A stretch of 64,000 nt of DNA from Symsagittifera roscoffensis. Lineage: Eukaryota > Xenacoelomorpha > Acoela > Convolutidae. Within the stretch, counting starts at the first letter, position 1; the number at the start of each line of letters is the position of its first letter. Location of the stretch: NCBI RefSeq assembly GCF_963678635.1, contig NW_026971686.1, positions 40,001-104,000 of the forward strand. Direction: 5' to 3'. Below, piece by piece: positions 22,240 to 34,079 of the stretch. The notes below the pieces were generated by a model. The model searched no databases. It was not told where the DNA came from and saw only the letters and a program-made list of their open reading frames with translations. The position numbers and the translations under genes were made by a program.

Positions 22240-22878
22240 GGGGGAAGCCAACAACAAAAGTCGTCATGATATAAGCCAAGAGATGATATGAACAAACGAA
22301 GGTCATGTGCAAAATGTGGCTCGGCATATCACCATGTAGCGAATTGCACCACATACAAGCAAGATATGAAAAGCTTGGGATATACGACAAGTGGCGAGTG
22401 GCGAGTTACAAGTGGTGAGTTAACGACAAAATCGATGAAGGCCATGACCAAAAAGAGAGATGCTGGAGGAGCTGAGCGAAGAATTTCACTAGGAATAAAC
22501 TACGAGAAAGCAGCAGCGGAGGTCCTTAACAAAGTTAAACAGGACTTGGCGACAAAAGAGATCGAACAAGGGTTGAAGCAGGAAATAGAAAGACAACAGA
22601 GGAACGAGACTCTCTCGATTGTTTGACCAGAACCAGAGACGAGGGACAACCCAGTCAGAAGCAATTGCAACACCTTGAAAATGGTATCTGGGAAACCCTT
22701 ACCCTTCGGAATTACGAAGATTGGTGAGAGGACCATGTCAATTATCACGGTTGGCGGACATTAAGTATCGCGGAATCTGAGTGAACCAAGCAATCAAACA
22801 TTGATGCATATAGATGTATATGCTGACTATCTGCGCACGATCTACCCACAAACTCCTTCGACAGCACTCAGAGCAGTA
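22240..22878 (+). pseudogene. gag: Gypsy copy B nucleocapsid and linker, truncated
   Basis: The CCHC knuckle reads CAKCGSAYHHVANC (22,306-22,347), with all four ligands kept. About 100 bp present in A and C (the EEDVCHVEEHEF to MVQNTRN part) are deleted after 22,385, where the sequence jumps to a GTGGCGAG repeat. The charged stretch ISLGINYEKAAAEVL follows. A TGA at about 22,624 replaces the Val/Met codon of A and C, and the shared TAA lies at 22,762-22,764. The copy ends at ACTCAGAGCA, the same break as in copy A. Confidence 0.72.
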
Positions 22879-23396
22879 TCTCAACACCTAAAAGCCTGGG
22901 ATAGTGGATTTAGTATCTCAACACTTGAGTCCTGGGATACTGATTTAAGGTCCCAACACTTCGGTCCCGGGATACTGATTTAAGGGTCCCAACACTTGAG
23001 TCCTGGGATAGTGGTTTAAGAGTCCCAACACTTGAGTTCTGTTATAGTCGTTTAAGTGTCCCAACAATTGAGTCCTTGGATAGTGATTTCAGGTCCCAAT
23101 ACTTGAGACCTGGGATAGTGATTTGACAGACCCAGCACTTGAGTCCTGGGATAATGATTTAAGGTTCCCAACACTTGAGTCCTGAGATACTGATTTAAGG
23201 GTCCCAACACTTGAGTCCCGAGATGCTGATTTAAGGATCCCAAGACTTGAGTCTTGGGATAGTGATTTAAGGGTCCCAACACTTGAGTCCTGGGATAGTG
23301 ATTTAAGGATCCCAACACTTGACTTCTGGGATACTGATTTTTGGTTCCCAACACTTGAGCCCCGGGATACTGATTTAAGTGTACCAACACTTGAGT
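22879..23396. repeat. 36-bp minisatellite, array 4
   Basis: About 14 units of the same family in the same orientation lie between gag B and RT-like fragment B. Both flanking junctions are the same as those of array 2 in segment A. Confidence 0.92.
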
Positions 23397-24383
23397 TCCA
23401 AAACTAAACCAGAAACAAGCGGATAAAATTTTAAAACACTAAGCCGCCGCATATTTTTATGGAAGCAAAGCCTATTAGACGAACTTTTCACTGAAGCGAA
23501 AGCTCTCCAAATTAGACATCCTAAACAGCAGAAGTGCGAAGTAAACGAGGAAGTTAAGCAATTCGATAAACTAATGAGTACAGGCAAAATATCTGCCGCC
23601 ATTGGCTGCCTTTCAGACAAGAAAACAAAAGGAGTAATTCCTCTAAATGAAAAAAAAACACCCTCAAGACAAAACAGCGAACACTCACTATGTAACTGAA
23701 GTTAGTGAAGACACAATGCCATACCACCCCTCTATATTCGAACAAATAAATGCCAAGACAGTTCGAAAATCAACACTCAAAACGCACGGAAGCCACGGTC
23801 CCCCAGGTCTAGATGCGTGCGAATGGAGAAGGACATTAACTCACTTCAACCAGACATCCATTGAGTTCTGCAAAACAATTACTAAACTATCCTTTACAAT
23901 AGCAACTAAAGTTCTCCTCCATGAAAACCTAACAGCATACAACTCGTATCGGCTGATACCTCTGGACAAAAATCCAGGGGAACAACCACTACTCAAGATG
24001 ACGCTCGACTTGACATCAAGGCAAACGGACTCTGGGGAGGCCGATCCAGCCGAACCTTTTTCGATGCAAGTTTTTTCAACCCCCATGCTAAATCCTGCCT
24101 CAAAACTATATCTGACGCCTACAAATATCATGAGAGTGTCAAAACATTAAAATACCAACAAAGAAATCTCGAAGTGGAACACAGCAGCTTTGTTCCACTA
24201 ATTTTTGCGTGTACCGGAGGAGCAGCACCAGGCTCTACAAAAACCATCCAGAAACTAGCAGAGAAACTAAGCGAGAAACGGAACGAATCATACTCGGACA
24301 CAATAAACTTTATGAGAACAAAAATAAGTTTTGCACTTCTGAGGAGTGCAATCCTCTGCCTTAGGGGGTGCAAAAATCTTTAA
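23397..24383 (+). pseudogene. RT-like gene fragment B (catalytic centre deleted)
   Basis: This has the same structure as fragment A. The N-terminal block (FLWKQSLLDELFTEAKA, LMSTGKISAAIGCLSDK) is shortened near 23,650, where about 13 residues are missing and the frame shifts. The frame 23,647-24,150 has SIFEQINAKTVRKSTLK, SHGPPGLDACEWRR and YRLIPLDKNPGE. The C-terminal block 24,003-24,383 is one intact frame with IKANGLW, SRTFFDASFFNPHAKSC, PLIFACTGGAAPGSTKT, TKISFALLRSAILCLRGC and a stop. The palm, including any catalytic Asp pair, is missing at the junction near 23,975-24,005. B preserves the C-terminal block better than A. Confidence 0.75.
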
Positions 24384-24599
24384 AAAAATTCCAACATAGA
24401 CAATTCTATCTGTGCTATAATCAAGGAGCGTAGGTTTTAATTGACAATTCTCTTGATGCATTAGTTTCGACTTGATTTATTCATAAAATTTTGCCGATGT
24501 ATTTATATAGCGTTGGTACGGCCCTATCCAACTTGTGCACGTTTCGTTACATGACGGAAGGGCCCATTTTAATTGATTTTTTTTTATTTTTCAAAAATT

Positions 24600-25345
24600 C
24601 GATTTGATCTTGTCGTGCTCAAGTTTCGCGCGACACCTAAAATACAAAATAAATTAGATCAGAAGATTCGAGTTATAATTGCGGGAAAGTCGCTGGAAAA
24701 TACAAGAATAAAATTGCAGTTCGCAATTTTACCAGAATATTTCGATCTGAGTAGAGTTATCTTGTTCCTGATAAAAGATCAAGAGTTCAAGAAAATAAGT
24801 GCAATTGACTGGACGAGAGTGATACTGTACTGGGAAGGTGGACAGCCGAAGCTGCCCAATGATCGAGGGAATGAAACTTCTTGAGCTAAACTCAATTACT
24901 TCAAATTTCTTCTAGAGTTGCTTTATTCTGTAATTTACCGAATTCAAGAGTCGCGTCACTATGTGAGTACTTAATTTAAATTTTTCGAGTGCAATTTATG
25001 TAATTCTGTTGAGATAAGGCAAGTTTTAGTTTGATCCATCTGAAATGGATCAAAGTTCCACTATCCAATAAACACTAACGGTATACTTAAGCTTCCGACC
25101 CTGTTTCTAATGGCGTTCGCGTGTAGAGACCTGACCATGGGAGCGTTCTTGTTTATAGAGTGGGTGGTGTTTTGGTAGTCGCCTTTAAGCTGTAACACGT
25201 TTTGTAGTCTCATGTCAAATTGGCTCCGACTGAATGAGATACAAAAACACAAGAGATAGTGTTCCTGACCCTTGAGCCATTGATTATAGGGCCTATTTTT
25301 CTTAGCCTCATATGTGACTTAATTAGGCGACTGTTACATAATATT
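24600..25345 (+). repeat. 0.7-kb interspersed repeat, copy B
   Basis: It has the same landmarks as the copy at 12,225, including GGTGGACAGCCGAAGCTGCC and the hairpin at 25,031-25,053. Unlike copy A it keeps GTAGAGACCTGACCATGGGA, which the 44-48 kb copies also carry, so A has a small deletion there. Confidence 0.8.
25031..25053. repeat. Perfect 9-bp hairpin in 0.7-kb repeat (B)
   Basis: TTGATCCAT-CTGAA-ATGGATCAA, unchanged from copy A. Confidence 0.85.
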
Positions 25346-25520
25346 TTTACGGGGTGTTTTTACGACATCGAGACTATGGGATCGAACCCACTTGACACAG
25401 CTCCGGCCTACATGTCCATTCTAGAGTACCGGTGGTACGGTTCAACTGGAACGTGTCCACCTTCTGGTTGTGCCGTGATAGCTTTGTAAGTAAAATTGAG
25501 AATAACTCTCAATGCTCTTT
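25346..25520 (-). other. Segment with pol III box B-like motif, copy B
   Basis: This is the counterpart of 12,949-13,110. The box B match GGTTCGATCCC on the minus strand (25,378-25,388) is intact. There is no good box A. Confidence 0.28.
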
Positions 25521-26751
25521 CCGACACGAGGCCTAGCTAACCGTGTAAAAGGGCCACTAAGGTAACAAAAAAGATGGGTAAATACAAAAAGCGAAACAAA
25601 AAAATAACAAGAAAGAATAGAAATTGGAAAAAAACCCTTAAAACTCAAAAAAATGTAGTGAAATTGATTTCCAGATTAGGTGGATCAAACCTTTATATTA
25701 ATTAAAGCAGGATACTCATACTATTTTCAAATAGAACCGATCGTTTTAATCAAAAAAGGAAATTTTCAGCAGGTGACAGAGTTCGGGGCTTTGAAAGGGT
25801 TTTCAGATAGCCTTGCAGCCTTGGAGAACCACTGGGACACTTCGCCAGAAGAGGTGACCAGACATAAGGGAAAGTGGTTCGTAGGACTGGGATCTGAAAA
25901 ACGAGAGAAGGCACGCTTAGGATTAGACTACCAGTAGATTAATCAGAGCAGTACAAAAATCAACAGGGTGCACTGTTCAACCAAACGGATATCGTTAAAA
26001 TCCATTTTATACTATAGGGGATAGATATAAACGGAAATTATCGGCACCCCACAGGTTTGAGAAAATGTTTTTACTTGAACTTGGAAACAGGTTCTACGGA
26101 CTTTCTCTCGAGAGTTTTGACACCCATCGCGCTTAAAGCATTTTTCGGCTTAGTTGGGGGGCTATAAAGGGGGGAGTTTAGATGGGGGGCTGGTTAAGAT
26201 AGAGGTTGGTGGTTTGAAATTGAAAAGAGACGGCTTCATTACAGTAACTATACAATCGATATAGTCGATTTAGTTACAATTGACTAACTAGAGTCTGGAA
26301 CCGTCAAGTTAAAGATTTAGAACAAGAGTTAGAACGCGAAGGTACCCGGTAGTAAACTCGAAATAAGTTAGATAACCTGGCCGTATCGAGTGAGGGATAG
26401 GAAATAGACAAGTTTTAGAACCCAGTAGGTGAACGCCCCATAACAACGTTAAAAGGGGGGTTGGAAATCGCGTGACTGTCAGGTACCAGACATTTTTTTC
26501 AAAAAATGTCCCCTGTTGACTTTGTGTTTTATGTACATACAAATTTTTTTTAAATTTGATTTTTTTATTTTGAATTTTATTGTTTTCTAAATAAATTTTA
26601 AAGTTTAATTGAGAATTGGTGCATTTGCAACCACAAAAAAATTTTAAAAACAAGTTGCTTTTTGGCTTGCATTGGGTTTAAAAGGGAAAATAATTTAGGG
26701 GAAACTCAGTTAGTTTTTGGTAAGAAAATTAGGTTTGCAAAATTTTACACA
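25521..26751. other. Unassigned DNA of segment B
   Basis: Counterpart of 13,111-14,277. Apart from the 85-codon frame at 25,680-25,937, I see nothing gene-like. A G-rich insert of about 120 bp (26,145-26,265; GGGGGGCTATAAAGGGGGGA) is absent from segment A. Confidence 0.7.
25680..25937 (+). CDS. Small unassigned ORF, 85 codons (copy B)
   Basis: It has the same start and stop as 13,285-13,542, with a few substitutions (for example Val to Gly in the first 12 residues, Gly to Glu near residue 20). No recognised domain. It could be an inherited chance frame. Confidence 0.25.
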   Translation: MDQTFILIKAGYSYYFQIEPIVLIKKGNFQQVTEFGALKGFSDSLAALENHWDTSPEEVTRHKGKWFVGLGSEKREKARLGLDYQ

Positions 26752-28275
26752 ATTTCCGGAGGTGGTACTGGGACAGTGGATCAAGCGTCCCAACACTGGA
26801 GACGGGAGTGGAAATTTCAACACGAATTTCTGAGGTGGTACTGGGGTAGTGGATCAGGTATCCTAACACTTGAGTCACGGTGGTGAAGAATTTTGCACGA
26901 GTTCTGGAGGCAGTCTTGGGATAGTGGTTTAAGGGTCCCAACACTGGAGTCCTGGGATAAAGATCTAAGAGTCCTAACACTTGAGTTCTGGGATATTCGT
27001 TTAAGGATCCCAACACTTGAGGCCTGGGATAGTGGTTTGAGAGTCCCAGCACTTGAGTCCTGGGATACTGATTTAAGGTTCCCAACACTTTAGTCCTGGG
27101 ATACTGATTTAAGAGTCCCAACACTTAAGTTCTGGAACAGTGATTTAATTGTCCCAACACTTGTCCTGGGACAGCGATTTAAGTTTCCAACACCTAGAGT
27201 CCTGGGAATAGTAAATTAAGTATTCAACACCTAAAAGCCTGGGATAGTAGTTTGAGAGTCCTAACACTTGAGTCCTGGGATACTGATTTGTGGTTACCAA
27301 CACTAAGTCCCGGGATACTGATTCAAGGGTCCCAACACTTGAGTCCCAAGATACTGATTTAAGGGTCCCATCACTTGAGTCCTGGGATAGTGATTTAAGG
27401 GTCCCATCACTTTAGTCCTGGGATACCTATTTAAAAGTCCCAACACTTGAGTCCTGGAACAGTGATTTAATTGTCCCAACACTTGTCCTGGGAAAGCGAT
27501 TTAAGTTCCCAAAACCTAGAGTCCTGGGAAAGTGAGTTAGGGGTCCAACACCTAGGGTCCTGGGATAGTGACGTAAGGGTCCAACACCTAAAGAATTGGG
27601 ATAGTAAATTAAGTACCCAACACCTAAAAGCCTGGGATAGTGCTTTGAGAGTCCTAACACTTGAGTCCTGGGATACTGATTTAAGGTTCCCAACACTTGA
27701 GTCCTGGGATACTGATTCAAGGGTCCCAACACTTGAGTCCCGAGATACTGATTTAAGGGTCCCATCACTTGAGTCCTGGGATAGTGATTCAAGGGTCCCA
27801 ACACTTGGGTCCTGGGATAGTGATTTAGCGTTCCCAACACTTGAGTCCTGGGATACTGATTTTTGGTCCCCAACACTTGAGTCCCGGGATACTGATTTAA
27901 GGGTCCCAACACTTGAGTTCTGGGATAAAAATTTCAAAGTCCCAACACTTGAGTTCTGAGATAGTTATTTAAAGTTCCCAACACTTGTCCTGGGAGAGCG
28001 ATTTAAGGGTCCCAACAGCTAGAGTCCTGGGATAGTGAATTAAGGCTCCACCACCTAGAGTTCTGGGATAGTGAATTAAGGGTCCAACACCTAAAGTCTT
28101 GGGATAGTAAATTAAGTCTCTCAACACCTAAAAGCCTGGGATAGTGGATTAAGTATGCCAACACCTGAAGTCCTGGGATAGTGAAATAAGTCTTCCAGTA
28201 CCTGGAGTATTGGGGTAGTAAAACGGGTATCCCAACACCTAAAACTCCTGGGACAATAGGTTTAGTATATCAAAA
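26752..28275. repeat. 36-bp minisatellite, array 5
   Basis: This array opens with the same spacer as array 3 (GGAGGTGGTACTGGGACAGT) and continues with standard units. It ends with diverged units (CACCTGAAGTCCTGGGATAG, TACCTGGAGTATTGGGGTAG) directly before the leader of gypsy copy C. The end is the same as that of array 1 before copy A. Confidence 0.93.
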
Positions 28276-28757
28276 CTTAGGACAAGGACTACAAAACCAT
28301 TAAGGGTCAATAAATAGCTTAAGGGGAACGGGAACAACACACTAGGATTAGCAAACTATAATTCGGATTGTGGAATAGATGTTAACTGAAGTTGGTTTAA
28401 CAAGTTTTATTATTTAAGAGCTTTGGGGTTTTCTTAAACTTCGATCTACATTTTTACATTAACAACTGTACATAGTTAGAAGTTGTAAATAAACTAAAAT
28501 TGTAAATAAACGTCATGAAATGAACAAGAGTGTCGTTACGTTACCGGAAAGGAGAGGGGTGGGACTTAAGCAAAACCAAAAGTCAACGCAAAGGAAACTA
28601 ACACCTACAAAACAGAGTAATTAGAAAAGTTATTTCACTTAACATGGTCAACACCAGAAGCAACAAGGGGCAGAAGGCCGAAGTAAAGCAAACTAATCAA
28701 AAGAATATGCTTATAACGGAAATTGATCTTGAGACGTCAGAAAAGAGCTGAGATGGA
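28276..28757 (+). promoter_or_regulatory. Gypsy copy C leader (5' UTR, possible LTR remnant)
   Basis: Near-identical to 6646-7113. It contains TGTTAACTGAAGTTGG (28,380), TTATTATTTAAGAGC and two AATAAA-like signals near 28,490-28,510. A retroviral-type LTR would begin with TG and be followed by a primer binding site; I cannot place either end with confidence. Confidence 0.5.
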
Positions 28758-30190
28758 GTGGAACAAAAAACGACAGAATCGACACCTATGCCGAATGTAG
28801 AAGATCAAGGAACAAAGACAATTGAGTTCTCACCAATAGGCAATGGAGACGGAATCACTAACAACAGGCCGGAGACGAAAAGGGAAGATTCGCAAATGAA
28901 GAGAACATCGTTCAGGGAGAAACTTGCGGCGATGGTTGGAACCAAACCGAGAGAGAAAGAGGAGGTGACAACAACGACCGAAAAAGGCACTCCTTTGGTA
29001 CAGTTTCCACGATACGCTGACCAGGGGAAAGAGCAAACCATGGAGGGAGCAGTGGGTCACCAAAATGGGCAAGCAGCGGAATCGAAATTATCACTAGTGG
29101 AGTTAGAGGACTTGATGTCAAAGTTGGATCTGATAGACAAGAAGCTGAAGTGCAGCGAAGAGGACCGCCAGGAATCAGAGAAAGAACTTAGACACAAAAA
29201 AAAGAAAATCTGGACAACTGCTTCAACTTAGCGAGGGCCACTGAAAAAAAGCTGCAGCAGATGGCAAAAAAGATGGAGACAACAGACAAGGAGCAAGAAA
29301 AACATATCAAGAAAGATCAGGAGGAAATGAAAAGGCGGTCTGAGACCGTAACCGATAAACTATGGAATCTAGAGACGAGAATGGACACAATGAGCAGAGA
29401 CTAGGCAGATAGTTCTTGTGCCATACAATCCAATTTGGATGCACTCTTGAGAAACTCTATTGCTCAAGAAAAAACGATACCAGACAAAAACAGAAAAGTT
29501 AACCGGAACAAGGGTTGAACCTCAACGTAAAAAGCAGGAATCGACAAATACTTGGGAAATGATGACAGGACATTTGAAGCATTCGCAACATGAAACAAAG
29601 AGTCGAGAGATAGAGGAGGAGGTAAATCGAGAAAATCTTTCAAGAAGCCGAAAGAATTTGAAGATGACTCGGATGGTTGCATAGATACCTGGGTTGATGT
29701 GGTGAGACTACATCTTGAACAAGACAACTTGAATGATGAAAAACAGGCGTGCACAGCGATACTAAGCAATCAGGAGGGCACGGCAATGAAGTGCGTGGCA
29801 GCCAAGAACGAAGAAGAACGTGACAGCGCGGACAAGATCTTTGAAATTCTGCTGAACCGATTCGGATCCGGGATGAAGGGGCACAAGGCCATGATGAGGT
29901 TTGAGAAGAGGAGACAGAGAGATGATGAATCGATTGATCGATTCTTTGATAAACTGGAGAGCTTAAGACGAAGAAGTGATCCAGATGAATCAACTAATAG
30001 GAGAAATTTTAGCATCGCTTCGGAACTCTATGATGGGGTGAAAAGTGACGACTTGAAAACAATATTGGCAACATACTTCACGCTATCGAAAGATAATGCA
30101 CCAACATTGAAAGAGATGAGACAGAAGTCTAGAGAGTACAAGTTGATGAAACCGAGGAAATACTCATTTTCAGACAGTAGGAACCTGTAA
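28758..30190 (+). pseudogene. gag: Gypsy copy C gag (matrix/capsid)
   Basis: This is the most complete gag in the window. Segment 1 (28,758-29,231; EQKTTESTPMPN..., RYADQGKEQTMEGAVGHQ, a Leu/Lys/Glu coiled-coil-like stretch) shifts frame at an A-run near 29,200. Next come KMETTDKEQEKHIKKDQEE and a TAG at about 29,402 that is also in copy A. The capsid-like frame 29,699-30,190 has VRLHLEQDNLNDEKQAC, EILLNRFGSGMKG, RFFDKLESLRRRSDPDE and KDNAPTLKEMRQKS. It ends at TAA 30,188-30,190. Charged helical capsid sequence before a CCHC knuckle is typical of Ty3/gypsy gag. At least two frame changes make it non-functional as it stands. Confidence 0.8.
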
Positions 30191-30867
30191 GGGGGAATCC
30201 ATCAACAAAAATCGTCATGATATAAGCCAAGAGATGATATGAACAAACGAAGGTCATGTGCAAATTGTGGCTCGGCAGATCACCATGTAGCGAATTGCAC
30301 CACATACAAGCAAGGCATGAAAAGCTTGGAATATACGCCTGATGAAGAGGACGTGTGTCACGTGGAAGAGCACGAGTTTTACAGTGGCTGGACTATTCTC
30401 TGTTTTGGGAAGCAGTTATGAATCAAAATTACCCAAAACACAAGTTAGCACTTGCCATGGTGCAGAATACCAGGAATAGACAAGCTGAGAACGACTTGCA
30501 GAACATGGAGGTGACAAGTGGCGAGTTAACGACAAAATCGATGAAGGCCATGACCCAAGAGAGAGATGCTGGAGGAGCTGAGTCAAGAATTTCACTTGGA
30601 ATAAACTACGAGAAAGCAGCAGCGGAGGTCCTTAACAAAGTGAAACAAGACTTGCCGACAAAAGAGATCGAACAAGGTCTGAAACAGGAATTAGAAAGAC
30701 AACAGAGGAACGAGACAATCTCGATGGTAAGACCAGAACCAGAGACGAGGGACAATCCAACAGTCAGGAGCAATTGCAACACCTTGAAAATGGTGATTGG
30801 GAAACTCTTCGGAATTACGAAGATTGGTGAGAGGATCCTGTCCATTATCACGGTTGGCGTACATTAA
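30191..30867 (+). pseudogene. gag: Gypsy copy C nucleocapsid and linker
   Basis: CCHC knuckle CANCGSADHHVANC lies at 30,257-30,298, in frame with the capsid but beyond two stops (TAA 30,188-30,190 and a TGA at about 30,216; copy A has Trp at the second). A frame change near 30,415 leads into 30,355-30,867 (NYPKHKLALAMVQNTRN, RDAGGAESRISLGINYEK, KPFGIT-like GKLFGITKIGERIL). It closes at TAA 30,865-30,867, after which the same frame continues unbroken into pol. The region between knuckle and protease is rich in Lys, Glu and Gln. Confidence 0.8.
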
Positions 30868-31597
30868 GTAACGCAGAATCTGAGTGAACCAAGCAATCAA
30901 ACATTGATGCATATAGATGTATATGCTGACTATCTGCGCACGATCCACCCACAAACTCCTTCGACAGCACTTAGAGCATTATTCACGAGAGATGGTGGAA
31001 AATCGACTGCAATAGACAGCAGGTACACAGTAGCCTATGGTCCACATGATGTCATGTTGAACATAGATGGAATCATTATCTACACAAAGACGATGATAAC
31101 GTATGTGACGAGGATCTTGCCGGTCAAATCTACATATTCGAGAGGAACTCAAGTTGAGGTCGATTGGAGACTGCGCCATGCTAGAAGAGGAAGGATGCCA
31201 TGCATCTGGGAGCAGAAGTAGACGTATCCGCACCTTTACTAGACATAAGCGGAAAGAAGACCAAATTACGAGGGCTGTTGGATACAGGGGCTGCCTTGAG
31301 TGTGATACCAACAGAAACGAGATGAAGAATGAGATTTGACAAGGAATACCATAGATTCAAGGTTACGGCTGTCAGCGATAAAAGGGAGCATTGAGGGTTC
31401 TAGGCAGGACACCGATATTAGCTCTGAATCTGGGGGAACGCAACATGTTAATGAGTTTTTTGGTAGTGGAGAATCTAGATAAGTCATATCAATTGATTTT
31501 AGGCAAAGATTTCATCAGAAATTTTGATGTAACGATTGATCTGAACAATGCGATGTTCAGAATTCGATATCCGGAAAGGAAGTACGTAATTACGTAG
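30868..31597 (+). pseudogene. pol: Gypsy copy C aspartic protease region
   Basis: The frame after the gag TAA reads VTQNLSEPSNQTLMHIDVYA and TALRALFTRDGGKS; this is the part lost in copies A and B. The protease core is in frame 31,194-31,324 as KLRGLLDTGAALSVIPTET, with the catalytic Asp codon at 31,281-31,283 in the canonical DTGA. A shifted frame (31,391-31,597) holds the second half: LGRTPILALNLGERN and LILGKDFIRNFDVTIDL, matching the ILGxDF region of retroelement proteases. The enzyme would process Gag-Pol. Frame breaks at about 31,150, 31,325 and 31,385 disable it. Confidence 0.8.
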
Positions 31598-31786
31598 TTA
31601 AACCGGTAAATTTGATAATGGCGAATAAAAAAAAGCTCCTAATTACTTGAGTAGAAGGGTGAGGTTGAAGGCGAACGACGCCGCAATAGCAGGTTTGGTC
31701 TTATGATTTCACTTAAGTCAGAAACGGACGATGGACTTTCGAGCTGTTAGAATTTTCCAAAAAAACCCACCCCGGAGGATTTAGAA

Positions 31787-32810
31787 ATGGTTAAACCGGT
31801 ATTGCCAGAAGTTGAACAGTTAAGGGGGAATGTAACAGACGAACAGCTTGAAGTAACAGACGAACAGCTCTGGTGCTGTAATTTCGTTGAACATGAAACA
31901 GAGCTAGAAGAGTCGGCAGTACCGTATAGGGAGGGGGCGAGGCGCATGACCCCAAACAAGCCCGAGTCATTTAGAAAGGAGATAGAAACTTAACTAGAGT
32001 ATGATACGATAGAACCATCCAAATCAACCTGGGCATGTGGAGGGCAGATGGCCAAAAAGAAAGGAGACCAAGTTAGGTTTTGTTGTGACTTTCGATATCT
32101 GAACTTCGTCACAGTGAAGGATGCCTATCCTAAACCTAGTCTAGATGAGAGTCTTTCGAAATAGGGGGATGAAAAATCTTGATCTGGGGTCAGCTTTTTG
32201 GCAGGTGCCACTTAGGAAACACGATAGGGACAAAACGGGGTTTGCTTGCGAGCTGGGATTGTTCCAATGGAAAACGATGCCTTTTGGCTTTTGGAACGCG
32301 AAAGCCACGTTTCAGCGACGAATGGCACAGGCACTAACAAGTGTGACGGAGAAGTATTGCAACTTGGTGATAAGTTACGTGGACGACGTGGTGATTGCAA
32401 CACCTACCCTGGAGGACCACATCGAGCGACTGGACGGAGTATTTGCATGAATGAAAGGGGCCGGATTAAAATGTAAACCCCCGAAATATGGATTTCTAAA
32501 GGACTCGATAAAATACCGGGGGAGGATGGTAGATAAACATGGCATCCGACCAGACCCAGATGCGGTAAAAGCAGTGTTGACTTGGAAGTCGCCAAAAACT
32601 GAGCATCAGCTGATGAGCTTTCTTGGTTACGCCAACTACTACAGAGAGTTCATCAAGGGTTATGCGGACAAAGTGCATCCGATGCAACAGCTCATGAGGC
32701 ATAAGGGCAAGAATTTTACGTGGAATAACGCGGCGGAAGAATCAATTCAAAGAATAAAAAGAGAATTATGTGAAGCACCTGTGCTAGGCATGCCTACAGA
32801 GAAGGGAATG
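31787..32810 (+). pseudogene. pol: Gypsy copy C reverse transcriptase
   Basis: Upstream of the palm the frame 31,787-31,993 has CCNFVEHETELEESAVPYRE and MTPNKPESFRKEIET, then EYDTIEPSKSTWACG, the usual RT entry of gypsy elements. Finger motif RFCCDFRYLNFVTVKDAYP (about 32,080-32,130) is followed by palm motif A NLDLGSAFWQVPL (Asp codon 32,181-32,183), FQWKTMPFGFWNAKATFQR and motif C YVDD (32,376-32,387). The frame continues through a TGA (32,448-32,450) to KPPKYGFLKDSIKY, LMSFLGYANYYREFIKGYAD and APVLGMPTEKGMY. Catalytic residues are intact, but stops and frameshifts (about 31,993-32,145 and 32,448) break the protein. Confidence 0.9.
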
Positions 32811-33180
32811 TACGTACTGGACACAGTGGCATCAGTAATCGCGATCTCTGGCATACTCCATCAAGAACAGGAGTGGAACAGGAAGACTGTCTTTAGACCA
32901 ATAGCCTACGGAAGCAAGTCTTGAGCGACACCGAAATATAGTACGGGGCACCCAAAGCGGAGATGTTTGCGGTTCTCACCTTTGTGGAAAATAACAGGGC
33001 GTATCTAGGCAGCGAGCCTTTCAAACAACGGGTCGACAACAAGGCACTCAGTTGGTTGAAGACGTACTCGACGGATCAAAGCTACATCGGGAGATGGATA
33101 GTATGGCTGGATGGTTACAATATGATAATTGAACATAGGACGAGAGACAAACGCCAAAATGCCGACAGCTTGAGTAAGAA
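32811..33180 (+). pseudogene. pol: Gypsy copy C RNase H
   Basis: The frame reads YVLDTVASVIAISGIL, then VFRPIAYGSKS and a TGA at about 32,922. After a shift it reads PKAEMFAVLTFVENNRAYLG, QRVDNKALSWLKTYS and IEHRTRDKRQNADSLSK. Ty3/gypsy RNase H normally has TDAS at the first catalytic site; here the Asp codon is a Val (32,826-32,828). The later YGAPKAE and VDNKAL blocks and the NADSLS block are typical. The enzyme removes RNA from the RNA:DNA hybrid during replication. This copy would be inactive even if the frame were open. Confidence 0.85.
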
Positions 33181-34075
33181 AACGGAATTCTACGAGAGGC
33201 AGGAGCAGAAGGAGGCTGATAGGCCCGAGATAAAAGATGGTTTTTCATTCATGTACAGGGAAACGTACGTTGGCCTACCGCTCACGAGATGGCTCGACAA
33301 AATTGGCAAACCGATAGAAGATCACCCTGAATTACCCACTGAGCATCGGGAAACAGCGATTTTGAATGGAAAATCCCGCCCAACCCCGTAGAAATCATGC
33401 TCAAGTCAAAGATAGTCAGAGAGACGCTGAAGGCGGAAGGTTACGACCTCGACGAAGTCGACACAGGGAAGGCGACGGTAAGGCAGCAGCTAAAACGATT
33501 GCTTGAGAAACTACCGATGACAAACCCGTGGTGACGAGGAAATTTTTTCCGGGAAGTAGAAGAATGGGAAACAGGTTCAGCGGAAAGTTAGGGTGAACAA
33601 GACAGTCTCTGCATGATAGTAGCTGAAGAAAAAAGAAAGTATCACAACAATCTGATTCCTCGCCCTGGACATACAACTTGAAGCATCGTAACGTGACCGG
33701 AGGAGAAGAGCTAAAGATGTTAGCGGTATCAAGAAAACCTTTCAGGGAGCTATCATGCAACTCAAACATCAGGACGAATCTGGAGCCGGAGGGTGACAGG
33801 GAGGTCTTGAGAGGGATATTATGCGTCAAGCTTAAGGACGATATACACAATCCGGGAGAGCTGAACGGACAAATGATGGCACTAAAGGAGCTTGTCAAGG
33901 CGGAGTACAGGCTATCGGACCTGATACGAGCTCATAAAAACAACAAAAGACAAACAACCTCTCCTAATGAATCCGAACGTGAGTAAAAGTAAAAGGAGAT
34001 CTGGACGAGTACAGCTACAAGATTTTGAGCCAGTTCTACAAGGAAGGTAAGGTCTTAATATACCACTGAGCTGAC
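33181..34075 (+). pseudogene. pol: Gypsy copy C inter-domain linker (RNase H to integrase)
   Basis: Starts in frame with RNase H (TEFYERQEQKEADRPEIKDG, then LPLTRWLDKIGKPIEDHPEL, stop at 33,389-33,391). Further pieces are LKSKIVRETLKAEGYDLDEV and, in frame 33,678-33,986, REVLRGILCVKLKDDIHNP and KELVKAEYRLSDLIRAHK. This is a long acidic/basic spacer without a catalytic motif. Some gypsy lineages carry such a spacer between RNase H and integrase. Several frameshifts are present. Confidence 0.6.
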
Positions 34076-34079
34076 GGTG

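Noticed and set aside
26145-26265. G-rich insert AAAGGGGGGAGTTTAGATGG as a polypurine tract or LTR edge
   Set aside because: It resembles the tract at 36,608 over a dozen bases only, and there are no pol remnants next to it.
697-28275. CRISPR-like array of regular repeats
   Set aside because: Units are contiguous 36-mers without unique spacers, the context is eukaryotic retroelements, and no cas-like gene is present.
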